64,000 nucleotides of DNA, taken from positions 682,001 to 746,000 of the forward strand of contig AP026162.1 of NCBI GenBank assembly GCA_030295235.1, given 5' to 3'. Shown one piece after another: positions 34,122 through 45,720 of this stretch (its first letter is position 1; every line of letters begins with the position of its first letter). A model generated the notes under the pieces. The model had not been told where the DNA came from and searched no databases. It saw nothing but the letters and a program-made list of their open reading frames with translations. Source of the stretch: Fistulifera solaris (taxonomy: Eukaryota > Bacillariophyta > Bacillariophyceae > Naviculales > Stauroneidaceae). The translations under genes were made by a program, and so were the position numbers.

Positions 34122-35162
34122 TTAAGTTGGAGGTTGTTTTCTTCTCGACCCAAAATTCAGCATTCCTTTCATCCGGCGACCAACATTCTGTATAGCCTCT
34201 TCCACCTTTTCGCTCCCTAAATTAGCAACCGTTTGCATTCGTAGTGATTGCAGCTTTTTGACATGACGTATTCCGGCGACAATTTGTACATCTTGGTATC
34301 CAACATTCCTCAGAATATTCTCTCGTCTCTTCCGACTGAGAACTAAACTTTTTCCTGTGCGACGACTTCGTCTGACAGTCTCAAACGCTTCAACGTCCAA
34401 GTATGGCAGTTCGTTGTATTCCCAATCGATCGTAAGCGGTGGTCCATCTGAGACAGCAGGGTTATCTCCCATCATGATTGGATATTCTCTCACTGTGATA
34501 GTGCTGAACTGGACCGTAAACCCCAACATGACTCCGGCATCCTTCTCAACCTTTGTTTCCTCTACTTTCGACTCTTCTTGCACCTTGGGTGGCTGTGTCT
34601 TTTGCGTTCTTTCCGCACCCGGTTCGGGGAAGTAGGATGTGATATCGGATACCACAGAGATATCGTCGTCAATATCATCATCACCCATAGCGGAAATAGT
34701 GATGGCAGAATCTTTGGAATGAGTCGATAGTGCGCCGAGAACACTTCCCTCATCTTCGAGATCCAAAAGTTCGGCACACCAAAAGTCCGGATGAAAGACT
34801 GCTTCAGACGCCTTGGTTGATGATCCTCCTGAACATCGAGAGCTCGATTCGCTCATATCGCATCGTCGGTGATTGTTCACCAAAGATTCGGCGATTTGTT
34901 GAATGTCGAGATGAGAATCGACCGACTTGTTAGAGCCCGCACAGGACGATCCGTCATCATTCTTATATGATTTTACCAATTCAGAGGCTACTTCCTTGGT
35001 AACCTTTTCAATGAAACCATCGTAGTCTGAAGTGTTTTTGCTTAGCTCTGTTAACTCGCTTTCTTCGGTAGTAGTCGTCGAAATGGAACTCCGTTTTAGG
35101 ATAGGTTTACCTGATTTGGTGCCGCTAGACCTCCTTCCGGTAGGAATATCAATGAAGTGCAT
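34122..35162 (-). CDS. Diatom-type protein of unknown function with VREYP..MGDNP motif
   Basis: A 346-aa single-exon protein, intact. The N-terminal two thirds is Ser/Thr/Asp rich and probably disordered. A compact segment VQFSTITVREYPIMMGDNPAVSDGPPLTIDW, followed by a basic helical part (RRSRRTGKSLVLSRKRRENILRNVGYQDVQI), resembles a motif I recall in many diatom proteins of unknown role. No catalytic motif, no signal peptide. It lies tail to tail with the transporter, 155 bases away. Confidence 0.78.
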   Translation of the reverse strand: MHFIDIPTGRRSSGTKSGKPILKRSSISTTTTEESELTELSKNTSDYDGFIEKVTKEVASELVKSYKNDDGSSCAGSNKSVDSHLDIQQIAESLVNNHRRCDMSESSSRCSGGSSTKASEAVFHPDFWCAELLDLEDEGSVLGALSTHSKDSAITISAMGDDDIDDDISVVSDITSYFPEPGAERTQKTQPPKVQEESKVEETKVEKDAGVMLGFTVQFSTITVREYPIMMGDNPAVSDGPPLTIDWEYNELPYLDVEAFETVRRSRRTGKSLVLSRKRRENILRNVGYQDVQIVAGIRHVKKLQSLRMQTVANLGSEKVEEAIQNVGRRMKGMLNFGSRRKQPPT

Positions 35163-36802
35163 GGTGAAAGATGAGCGTGCCGAGGTCGGTGGTCAAATAA
35201 TTATGAAAAAATGGATCGGTGGATCGGAGGCCGACGAGTTCTCATAAAAATGGAGATGCTTTCCCTCCACCCAAATAATTACTGTAACCTTATCATGACG
35301 CCTTGCGCCTTCCGCGGAGGAAGACCGACTTTCGCTCGCCAGACTCTTTGGACTGCCCAACTTCCGCTTTTTTTTGGCGGAGTTTCCAGGAATTTCCCTC
35401 GAGACGTGATGGGAAATAAAGATATCTTGGATGCAATTACTTCCCTACAGAACAATCCTTACTCCTTGACCCTTGACGCTTACGGCATCGGAAAACGCCC
35501 TTTGCCATTTCAAGTTTCCTATGTCAGTGATGCACTAAATTCAAATTCAAAATTCGAAAGTCGGACTATGAAGAATACAGTCGGTCTATAAGATGAAATA
35601 ATTAGAATTTATAAGACCTCAAATTAAGTACGAAAATTCTTAATACTTAATAGCTAATATAGTTTCTTGGGCCTCATGACTCAAGATATCCTTTAACGCC
35701 GATGACGCCAATGACTGTCGGACAAGTTAGAGCTAAATGTGCGACGAGCGACGAGCGACGATTACCCTTACTGGTACACGTTTCCCACGGAGAAAGGATC
35801 CAAGATCCCAAGATTCTGTTCAGGCCCAACCAGTTGCATCGAAACACGAAGATCTGATACAGAACAGAGTGTCATTATACACTCTAATCGTGCAATAAAA
35901 CTTAATGGTAGATTGATGATTGACTGGTAACAATGAGTCACGCTCAGGCCAATGCTAACCGGGGCGAATAAATCAATATTTCGGAGAAACTCAAAGTCGT
36001 CCGGTACTCATTTCAATTTATTTCGAATAAATTGAATTGCTAACCGGTACAAAAAATGATAAATCGAGTACTTCAATCTATTGGCCCGAATAAATTCGAG
36101 CCCGAACGCACAAATTTTCGCTCATTTATTCGACAACAAATCGAAATCACAAATCGAATGCGGTATTCATTACTTAGAGGTGTCAAGTACCGGATGAACC
36201 CCTCGATTTTTACTTTTTCGCCCCGGTTACCTGGTAGCATTGGCCTCACGTGTCACGTTCGCACTATGGAGAGATCAGAGAGAGCAAGCAGGGAGCGAGA
36301 AGCGAGAGGAAAGGAAAGCTCTTCATGGAAAACAGAAAAACCTTCTCACTTCTCATTCAGACTTTTCACTTTGCATACAGGTAGTCTACAAAGAGCTCTT
36401 TGGTAGTCTAGAGAGTCAACTCCAGGAGACGCCATACACCGACCACTGATCACTGATCACGACCATTACCAGCTTCTGGCTTCCTAGCTAGTAGCATGAA
36501 AATGCAATTGCACCGTTTCTTTGCTTCTCAAAGAAAAGAAGGAAGCAACGAAACTTCAGATGTCTTCAAAGCGATGGTATTTCGGATATCTTTTTTTGCT
36601 CTTTGTCCTTCCCAACTGTCCTTGGAATCGGAAAAAATCTGAGGCTATAAAAATGTCGAGTTCTAAGAACACGTGACTAAAAATGGTAGTCACTCACGAA
36701 CTCTTTGTTGCAATAAGCGCACCGCCGCAAATGTTTCATCTTTCATCACTATGGACCAGCATGGCTAGTCTATATATCAACTTAACACGGTGAAACTCAA
36801 TA
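35163..36802. other. Intergenic region carrying the MITE-like element
   Basis: Apart from the foldback element at 35946-36248, only unsupported short frames are seen. Segment 36260-36340 is purine-rich (GA-rich). Confidence 0.4.
35946..36248. mobile_element. MITE-like foldback element, about 0.3 kb
   Basis: The ends are inverted copies: left AGGCCAATGCTAACCGGGGCGAA (35946 on), right the reverse complement of TTCGCCCCGGTTAC...TAGCATTGGCCT ending at about 36245; one arm has a short insertion. The interior is rich in AATAAATTCG-type inverted motifs, including CAATTTATTTCGAATAAATT near 36015. No coding capacity. The flanks share CACG, but a clean target duplication is not evident. Non-autonomous DNA element or foldback repeat. 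Confidence 0.65.
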
Positions 36803-37224
36803 ATGGATTCGTTAGACATTGAAGAAAAAGGCGATGAATACGCCAAATTTTTGAGAACCGTGTTGCAGCCCAATCTAGATGCAGCTCTTCAAAAGAGCGG
36901 GAGGTTCAACAGGAGATCCAAGACTACGAAGAATTGATCGGCAACCTCCGAGCTGGAATTCCGTCGCACCTTTCTGTGGATCTAGGATACAAGAAGATTC
37001 ACTGCAACGCTACGGTCGAGGCAAATCAGCATGTCTTTGTGAATGTGGGCATGGGCTTTCATGTTGAGTTTGAGGTGGGCGAAGCTATTGAGTTCTGCGA
37101 GCAGCGCGTCCGTTTCTTTCGTAGTCAAGTACTTCCCAAAAGAACGAAAGATTCGGACACAATACGACAACATATTAGGGAGTCAGAAATGATTTTAGAC
37201 GCAATTGCATCAGGAATAAAATAA
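36803..37224 (+). CDS. UXT: UXT-like prefoldin alpha-family protein
   Basis: About 140 aa: two coiled-coil helices (MDSLDIEEKGDEYAKFLRTVLQPNLDAALQKEREVQQEIQDYEELIGNL) flanking a beta region LSVDLGYKKIHCNATVEANQHVFVNVGMGFHVEFEVGEAIEFCEQRV. The phrase F.....L...L...L......Y..L and LG.....a.V.....vfV.vG.gf.vE match UXT/prefoldin-3-type subunits. It belongs to the URI/prefoldin-like chaperone complex by family inference. A one-base slip at an A4 run (36891-36894) inside helix 1; five A joins the halves as shown. Confidence 0.82.
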
Positions 37225-37269
37225 AGGTACAGTTCACTATTATTTTGAACTTGATTTCGTTTCGAAGCA

Positions 37270-39058
37270 TCACGTTGATTTTCGAGCAGGGAGTGTGGAC
37301 AAGAGACGAAGTAGAGACAGCCCTGATAACGAAATGATACAGCTCGATAGAAATCCATCGGGAAGCCAAAAGGCAAGAATCATTTGGAAAGACCATCCAA
37401 GCCATCCGACGGGCGATAGGAGAAAACCTGCACGAAGCATGGATAAGAAATATGCGAGAACAAGTCTTGATGATTTATCCAGAAGCATGACCATCAAATT
37501 CGGTTCTCTGAATCCCTCTAGAATCAGTGCGAGAGGGAGATAACAACGAAAGGCATTCAGAATAAGGATGGAAGCTTCATCTGAGACTCGACTGGAATTT
37601 GTCCAGGACGGCTGGCTGGGAAAGCGACAGAGAAAATAATAGAGGCACATCGTGGAAATGACATGGGGTAAGAAGTGAGGAAGGCTGAAAAGCGCCATCA
37701 TTCTGTCGCAAATCATCGGAAGTGTGTAAAGGAGTAGATAGCATGCCAGAGTGTCGTCGTTGAGAGATACTTCCCAGCTAGCGTAAATGAGAACGTTCCT
37801 TCCCCCAACTGCGATTAACTGGGCCAAATTCCACAGGAAGAGTGTAACGTAGTTTAGAAACACCATCAGTTTGTTCAGCGATGGAGCGAGAAGAGTGATA
37901 ATTTCGTCCTTCTTGCTTTGAGCGTTTGTCTTCATCGAATTTGAGGGCTCGGAAAAGATACAGTTGTCGTATCTTGCACCTTTTGTCAATCTGAACTTGT
38001 TCTTTGTCGAGAGATGATGCGTGATGGGCATCAAAGACTGGAAGAGACAAGTCTACTGTATTACTTTCCGTCGCAGCTTTCCTACTTGGTTCCGATGTAG
38101 TCGAGATGTCGACATCGTGCGGTACATGGACTAGAGACTTGCTTGGCGACTCATCACTTATCTCGTGCGTGTCATCGTCTGAATCAAATAGCAGATTAGG
38201 AAGCATGGAATTGGGACGGGGTTGTGTCGCCAGAATCTTTTCATTAGAACTCGGTTGCGCCCCAGCGCGCCCGACAGAGCCCCGGTCTACGTCGTTCCAT
38301 TCCGTCATAGGCTGCGCCGGTTTATCAACATGTCTTGATACTTTCTTTGTCCGCACTTTTGGAAATGTAAATGTAGATTGGTTGGCGCGGTTTGCTAGTG
38401 GACTTGATGATCTCGCCCGTGGTACTGGTTTTCCTGTTGTATACGACTTTCCACCGTCTTCCATAGTTAGCGTATGACCTGGATGTCTTTGCTGTTTGCG
38501 CTCTGGTGTATCGAATGTAAAAGATGGAGAAGAGCGAATGACATCCGCAAACGAAATAGATCGGCTTGTTTTGACTTGCCAAACCGAACTGGCAGCGTTT
38601 CCAGTTACAGTATCCTCGGTTAAAGGAAATCGAGTATTTCCCGACCCTTCGTGCTCTGAAGTAGAACGGAGGAATTCAGGGGGATGAACTAATGTATCAG
38701 CAGGGAGTGCGTTCGCACTGAGGGAACCTCTCAATGGATAGTTTTGTTGTCTTGGTGAAGTACTATCAGATTGTAGCGTTTCAAGCAAACGGCTTTGTAA
38801 ATGTGGAGCGTGATCGATTATCCAGTGAGCTTCGGTATCGGCTTGCGTTGTATGTAAAGTATTCCATGGATTTAGAGATACAGGAGAAGCGACAGAATGA
38901 AGTGAAAATGTATGAGCATCTTCAGGGGATACACTGCTTTTGAATCCTACATCGACATCATCTTCTGGATCAAGAATACCTCCGGGAAGAAAAAACGCGT
39001 CGATAAGGGCTGCATCATCCTCCCCTTCGTCATCGCTTGTGCCGAGTTGGTTTGCCAT
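37270..39058 (-). CDS. Large protein of unknown function, disordered N-terminus and membrane C-terminus
   Basis: The first part (39058 to about 37930) begins MANQLGTSDDEGEDDAALIDAFFLPGG and is about 380 aa, Ser/Pro/charged, probably disordered. The frame then changes at about 37915-37935 (A-rich TCAAAGC) and continues as a polytopic membrane domain: SLNKLMVFLNYVTLFLWNLAQ, TLACYLLLYTLPMICDRMMALFSL, FLPHVISTMCLYYFLC, AFRCYLPLALIL, AYFLSMLRAGFLLSPVGWLGWSFQMILAF. I do not recognise the family. The overlap of two long frames suggests a single gene with a one-base sequence error, but two genes are not excluded. Confidence 0.6.
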
Positions 39059-39540
39059 CTTTTGCTTATCGGCCGTCGCTTCGTCCCCCTATTTCACGTC
39101 GAACAAAATACTCTTGGGATGAGGTAACACTCACGATTGTTTCAAAGCTATAGACACCCTCGGCTTTTCATAGTATATTGTTCATTTGTTATTCATTTCG
39201 TCCCCGTCATCATCGATACATTACTGCATAATAGTGATTTAGCTTATCTTCGCAATCGCAATAATCCGCCGCTCTCATCTCTCATTCATATCTTGGAAAA
39301 TTGATCACGTCGTAGCACCACTAAAATGTACGTAAAACTACACCTTAGCCAATAGATGCTTCTCGTCCACGTTTTGATATTAAATTAGCTTAGTACCAGT
39401 CTCATTTGAACGGTCCTTGACGTAAGAGCATGCGATAGGTGCAAGTTTTGTGCGCCACCCATTCTTTTTTCGTTCGTTGGCCTCTTGGGTCTTGGTGTCA
39501 TTCATACTCTCCAGGTCTTCCAACTTCTTATCATTGCATC
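39059..39540. other. Divergent intergenic region
   Basis: 5' flanks of the membrane protein gene and EIF1AD. No feature is supported. Confidence 0.4.
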
Positions 39541-40121
39541 ATGTCAGGACTAGGAAGACGGACCCATTATCGAAAGCACTTAACTGACAAGGTGCTGAAT
39601 GATTTCCCAGTTCCGGCGGAAGATGAAAGCATAGCCAAGGTCGTCGCCACGCGTGGAGGCAACCAGTTCGACATTATTCTTCCCGGTGGATCGGAGGAGC
39701 AACAATTAGCTATTCTGCCAACGAAATTCAGAAAATTAGTGTGGCTGAAACGGAATGATTTTGTCATCGTACAGAGAGCAAAAGATGATTTGACGGGCGA
39801 TACGGAAGACAATCAAGATGCTGTCAAGAATGTGGAAACGGGAAGCATCCGTTTCATGATTAGTCATATTCTATACAAAGATCAAGTCAAACATTTGAAA
39901 TCGGAAGGATATTGGCCGGAAGATGACCCTAGATTCAACGATGCTTCTGCTGATCATGAAGCGGGACAACCCGTCGCTGCTGCCGAGGATGGTATCGTTT
40001 ACGAAGCCGAGATTGATTCCAGCGATGAAGACGTAGATAGAGATCTTTTGTGAACACAAACCGCATCGCAACATTGGCTGTTGACGATTCTTCTTCCGAG
40101 AGTGATGAGGACGGTGACTAA
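39541..40121 (+). CDS. EIF1AD: EIF1AD-like (eIF1A-domain) protein
   Basis: Start MSGLGRRTHYRKHLTDKVLNDFP at 39541; about 193 aa. The S1/IF1-like OB fold follows: IAKVVATRGGNQFDIILPGGSEEQQLAILPTKFRKLVWLKRNDFVIVQ, then FMISHILYKDQVKHLKSEGYWPEDDPRF, a run shared with EIF1AD but not canonical eIF1A. The acidic tail should end DLFVNTNRIATLAVDDSSSESDEDGD; the FVNTNR box is an EIF1AD hallmark. A T4 run at 40046-40049 gives an early stop instead; with T5 the tail is read and ends at 40121. Nuclear role in proliferation/ribosome maturation is by family inference. Confidence 0.87.
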
Positions 40122-40414
40122 GTACAGAAACGCCTATACGCGTTTTCCGCAGTGAGCTGCCTGCATTTTCGCCCCGCTATGACATCCTTAGTCCCGCAAT
40201 CTTTTGAACTGCTAGATGGTTCATTGTGCGATCGAGCTTTTCTGTCACCCTGTCTAGGTTGCTTCTGCTTGGGGTATCACTCGAAAGATGCGTGTTGCAA
40301 ACCGTCCCCTAGCAACGAAAAACTAAGTTGAATACAACTACTCGATATAATCTTATACTTAGGCTACAAATAATCGCCGCTGGTTATATGGTCTCTGGTG
40401 ATTATAGCAACACT

Positions 40415-40935
40415 GTTTCCGGAACCATGAGTAAATGGTAAACCCTGGGGTGAAGAGAAGTCCGTCTTCGCCCGTATCCTTTTGACTTTTGACCCCTGTT
40501 TTTCGACGTTTGACCGTCGTCAGACCCTTTCGCGCTGCTCAAAAAAATTGCAGCGAAACTTCACCGTGTAACATCACGGCATAATGCCGATCTTAGTTTC
40601 TTTACCATAATATGAAAGTATGATCCGACTCGGCGCCAACATTAAAAAATGATCTTTTATTATTTATTAAATCGTTTCCGTTTTCGGGGCCTAGTCGGAT
40701 CATAATTTGAAAAACGGTGTTGACATGCAAAGTTCGATCATTTTGTCGTGTTAATTACACGGTGAAAATTTTTCACAGGTCGAATTTCGACGAATGTCGC
40801 ACCTGACAAAATTCAAAATGGGGGACACCAATGCTGACATGCGCACAAGTCACAAGCGCGGTGTATCACGTAAAAAGCGGTCGAGAACAGACACATCTTC
40901 ACCCCAAGGTTTACCATTTACTCATGCCGGAACTA
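40415..40935. mobile_element. MITE-like element with about 40-bp terminal inverted repeats
   Basis: The left end TTCCGGAACCATGAGTAAAT..GGTAAACCCTGGGGTGAAGA (from about 40417) and the right end, read in reverse, TTCCGGCATGAGTAAATGG..TAAACCTTGGGGTGAAGA (from about 40932) match at nearly all positions. Inside there are further nested inverted pairs: ATGATCCGACT (about 40620) with AGTCGGATCAT (about 40691), and TTCACCGTGTAA with TTACACGGTGAA. No protein frame. Target duplication not clear. Confidence 0.75.
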
Positions 40936-41149
40936 TTGACTATTAGATGCCTGCACAATCGTGATTGAATCGGAGTCTTAGTCTTGCGTCACCTAGAGAT
41001 CTTGAGAAGGTTCCAGAAACTCTGAAACCAGTGTTTTGGGGACAAACCGAAATTTTGTGTACACTCCGGAAAATCAGAAATCACTCTTTTCGGCGAGGCA
41101 GATGATGCGATGAATGCATGATCGACGATGCGATGAATGTAATGGGCAA

Positions 41150-41305
41150 TCACACAAGGCCATGAATATTTTCTGGACACGTGAAAATATCACGTCCCCA
41201 CATTTTCTGGACACGTGAAATGCCACACTCCCACATTTTCTGGACAAGTGAAAATATCACGTCCCACATTTTCTGGAAAAGTGAAAGTATCACGTCCCCA
41301 CATTT
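41150..41305. repeat. Short satellite array, left part
   Basis: Four to five units of about 36-40 bp, each with CCCACATTTTCTGGACACGT and usually GTGAAAATATCACGT, the latter an imperfect palindrome. The array stops at CCCCACATTT (41305), where the LINE begins, and resumes at 45383. Confidence 0.85.
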
Positions 41306-44300
41306 GTTGCTGCAAGTACTGAAACTTCCGGGTACCCCAGTACAATTGTTCATTCCCGACTTCGACGAGAATTCCTTTTGTGCTCTCCCCCACTAATTCG
41401 ACCCTCGCGGTTTCATTGGTGAAGCCCATTTTGATATTCATTTTGATTTCAACAAAGTGATGAGTCGGTCAAACGCCGATCCCCATGGTTCGTCCAGGGG
41501 ATTCAGCGAGCCCTGACCCGCCCGGCTTGCAGGAGGCAACGTCCGGTACTCGGATCCCTAATCAAGGTACAGCAGCTGCGCTTTGTACTTAGGACGCGCT
41601 CAGTCTTGAGACACCCCTACTGTGTCGCTATAGGTACAAACACCCCCACTGTTGACATCACAGAAGTCTCGTCGCCCAGGCCTCGACCTCCGGGCCCTTG
41701 TTGCAATTGTTCCAAAACCGCAACATGCAAAAACCGACGCTGCTTTTGTCGTAAAAACAATCTTCGATGCACCAATTGTTTTTGTCGTGCCTGCACCAAC
41801 AAAAACACAGCTAATCCTTCCGATGATTCCACACCCAATCCACCGGATAGCTTTCCACCCCACATCGAACAAATTCCAGAAGCCCACCGCACTGCACTTA
41901 CCTTTCAGGGTGCGAGCAGAGGCTTCTGAATCATCCAATCACCAATTCACGACGCCAAATTCGTCACCGGACGCAGTGAATATCGCCTCCTACTCCGGAT
42001 GTCGATGACTCCCTATTTGTTCCTCCTGTTCGCGCCTCGAACAGCACAAGCACTCACAACCGATGGCCCCTCCTTTCGACGACCTCGTGCAAGAAATTGC
42101 CAACGATCTCACAAGAGTCCTTGGCCCTCCGCTTCTCACACAGGTTGATGGTGCTGATCCGATTGGTTTTATTGCCAGTGAAGCCCATTTGCGTTTGAAA
42201 CAAGTCTTTGGAGACTGGATTCACGACAACGATGGGACTCAACTCCATGGCAGTCTTTCAGCTGAGGAGGATTACGAGTGGCAAAAACGCTATGAGGATC
42301 TGTGTTCTTCTTCCCCTAATTATTACATGTTGCCCCTCGGTGGAGACACGGGTATTAAATTCCTCAATCAACTTGTTGCGGAATTTCAGGCAGTCCGGCT
42401 CCATCGCACCGCTTAATTTTGAACGTGTGATTGTCTTCGTGCAGGTGGTGCTTGCAAGCAAGCGTGATATCTCCGACGCCAAAGCAATCCGACCGTATTA
42501 ATGATCGTCTTGAGCTCTGGGCTGGGAAGCAGTATCAATTGCTAGTTGATGATACTCTTCTCGAGCGTAAATTCGAATTCGTGGACCGGTCGTTCGCTCA
42601 GATCTGGAAATTGCAGAGCGTTTCAGAAACACAGTTGAGTTTGGACGAATCAAAAGGCGATGCAACAGCTAATGGAATCAACGCAAGAAGGTTCTTCTGT
42701 TTTAGACCCAGAATCAATTGATTTGAAATCAGGCAAACCTGTCCGTGATGTTCTTGACGCAAAGCATCCTCCACAACGAGTTCCCGACTTGGAAAACGAT
42801 GAAGACCATTCTGCGTTCGAAGTACGATACTACTCCCGATGCGGTCCCTCTCAGAATGACAGCACAAAGTATTGAAGAGGCTGCTCGTAATATCAATGGT
42901 AGTGGAGGTCCTAGCGGCATTGATGCCAAAATGCTTCAGAACTGGCTTATCTGCTTTGGTGATGCATCATTTGCACTCACGTCAAGAGTTAGCTGCCTGG
43001 ACCGAGTGGTTAACAAATGGCGACCCACCGTACGCATCAATTCGAGCTCTAATGCATTGCAGACTCGTAGCATTAGACAAGAAACCTGGTGTTCGCCCTA
43101 TTGCAATTGGTGATATCTTCCGACGCCTAATAGATCAAGCGGTTTTGAAAGCAACTGGTTATCACAGCACGGCTGAGGCTTCCAACTTCAACCTTTCTGT
43201 TGGTTTGCAAGCTGGTATTGAGGGGGCACTTCATGCCGTTCAAAAACGCTTACTTGATTCTTCGATTATTTAGGCTTCTGATAGTTCAAGCTTGATACTT
43301 GACTTCTGATTCTTCGTCGGTACTTTCACTACCGTACCCGGGTGTTGGCTATGTTCCGCCCTCTTTATCTCCTTCGGATTCTGACAACAGTTCCACGACA
43401 TCAATGCTAGATTCTCAGACCGACCACGAGGGCGGTGGTATTGGTGGATGCCCGTAACGCTTTCAACGAACTCAATCGCCTGGTTATGCTGTGGACTGTG
43501 CGGCATCTGTATCCAGCAGGGGCCCGACTTATCTTTCATTCTTATCGGCACACGCCTATTCTTTTTTCTCTGAAGAGGTGAGGGAAAACCGTGCATCAAA
43601 CTTCACAGCCGCTGAGGGAATTACGCAAGGAGATCCCATGAGTATGATTATATACGGTCTTACCCTGGTTCCCTTGGCAAAACGCATTCGTGAAGCCACT
43701 AAGGATGTTGTGCAGCCATGGTATGCGGATGACGTAGCTTTAGCGGGTCCTGCAAGTCAAATAGATATCGCGATGAAGCTGCTTATTAAGTATGGCCCTG
43801 ACCGTGGTTACTATCCCGAACCCGAGAAAAGCCAGCTTGTTTGCATTGACCCTGAGTCCCGTTTGGCTTGTAGTCGGTTGCTAGCTGAATACAAGTTTTC
43901 GTGTGTGCCGTCGCCAGATACCTTGGAGGATTTATTGGGGATCGGAGCTATCTTGGGGAGTGGCTGTGTCCCAAAATTGAAGCGTGGATATCCAAAGTTG
44001 AAGCGCTTTCCATGGTTGCTCGGACTGAACCACAAGCAGCGTATGCGGCCTTCACAATCTCGCTACAAAATGAATGGGCTTACATTCAGCGCGTAGTTCC
44101 AGGCTGTGAAGAGTTTCTCAAACCGCTGGAGGTTGCCTTACGCACTTCTTTACTTCCAGCGATTCTTGGGGAGGCGGAGTCCGACTGTCGGTGAACTTCG
44201 AGAAATTACCACTCTAGCAACTAAGGCAGCTGGAATCGCCATTTCACGACCCTAGTGTGACAGCTCCGGTTAACTATGAAATTTCGGTAATGGTGACTAA

Positions 44301-45382
44301 GCCCCTTACGGATAGTCTAATGCAGAATTGAACTTGATGTGGCGGCTTATCATAAGCATGCCAAAGCAACCCGTACACGCTGCTAAGGGCGCCCGTATAG
44401 ACAGAGATTTGAAGACCCTGCAGCGCATCTGTAAAACAGAACGCCCTGTAGAAGTCAGAGCGTCTCGAAAGGGCTAAGGAGACCGGGAATTGGTTGACTG
44501 TGCATCCGATCGCATCAACGGTACCACCTTGTCATGTGACGAATTTCGTGACAGCATCCGAATCCGCTTAGGCCTGCCCTTACTTGGACTAAACGAAACC
44601 TGTGATGGATGCGGTGACAAATTCTCGTTCTTGCATTCACAAGATTGTCCACATGGTGGACTAGTCTCTATCCGACATGATGACATGAAGAAGGAATTTC
44701 TATTTATTTGTCAGCAGGCTATGCCCGACGAAACATTCGCTGACGAACCTCCCATCTACCCTGGTCGCGGACGCACAGTTGAGACAATGCATGATATTGA
44801 TGAAACTAGAGGTGATATCTCCGTGTATGAATTTTGGAAAAGACGTCGTCTCACCATGTTTGATGTATCTATCGTTGACACTGAGGCTGATTCCTATGTT
44901 ACCACTGACCCTAAAATTCTTTTTAGCAAGACGAAAAGAGAAATTCGACAAACATGGCCCCAAATGTGAAGCCCAACGTATTGATTTCACCCCGTTGGTC
45001 TTTTCCGGCAGATGGATTGATTGGAAAGCAGGCTAATCTTGCGATCAAAAAGCTTGCTGGGAAATTAGCACTAAAATGGGACAAACAGTATTCTGTTGTA
45101 TGTGGCTATGTCCGCTCTCGATTGAGCATTTCCTTAGTCCGTTCCGTTTCTATGCTGTTGCGCAGCCCGCGTAGTGGTTTGCCCCTTAGCTCTCATCCGC
45201 TTTGGTTAGATGGTGCTGGTCTGTCTATCTACTAACCTTATCCTCAATGGTGCTCCTTCGCGATCTACCGTTTCCCTTCTGAGCGTACCAGATACGTCGT
45301 ACAACTGATCCTCGTGTTAGACAAGCATAGTAGAGAAAGTAATACTATAAAGGACAAGTTTCAAAAAAAAAAAAAAAAAAAA
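41306..45382 (+). mobile_element. Non-LTR retrotransposon (LINE) with restriction-like endonuclease, inserted in a satellite array
   Basis: About 4.1 kb ending in A20 (45363-45382), flanked by CATTT on both sides (41301-41305 and 45383-45387), and on both sides by the same satellite. Coding parts in order on the plus strand: a Cys-rich CXC-like zinc region (41606-41929, CNCSKTATCKNRRCFCRKN, CTNCFCRACTN); a linker; a reverse transcriptase with GGPSGIDAKM (about 42900), KKPGVRPIAIGDIFRRL (about 43080), motif A VDARNAFNELNR (about 43445), EGITQGDPMS (about 43615) and WYADD (43720-43734); then a C-x2-C..H-x4-C knuckle (CDGCGDKFSFLHSQDC) and a PD-(D/E)xK-like nuclease block (RGDISVYEF, FDVSIVD, a downstream Lys). 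The coding path changes frame several times, so this copy is probably inactive, though assembly error may contribute. Confidence 0.85.
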
Positions 45383-45541
45383 CATTTTCTGGATAAGTAA
45401 GGTTAGTGAAATGCCATATTCCCACATTTTCTGGGGACGGGAAATTCCACGTTCCCACATTTCTGGGCAAGTGAATTTACCACGCCCCCTCATTTTGGAC
45501 ACGTGAATTTACCACCCTCCCACATTTTCTGGACACGTGAG
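45383..45541. repeat. Short satellite array, right part
   Basis: It begins directly after the LINE poly(A) with CATTTTCTGGATAAGT and contains four more diverged units (CCCACATTTTCTGGGGACGG, CCCACATTTCTGGGCAAGTG, CATTTTGGACACGTG, CCCACATTTTCTGGACACGT). Confidence 0.85.
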
Positions 45542-45720
45542 TTCGTGCGTGCATGTGAACGACCCGCCTATTTTTAGAAAGCAATCTCGTCCGCGTTGAA
45601 TTCCTTTTGCCCTACAACCTTCATCGACTTGCAAAAGGCAGTCGTGTTGCTGGTGATATTCATGATTTAACATTACTTCTTGCTTCTTGATGGTAGACGG
45701 TAACGGAAATTAGAATCAAT

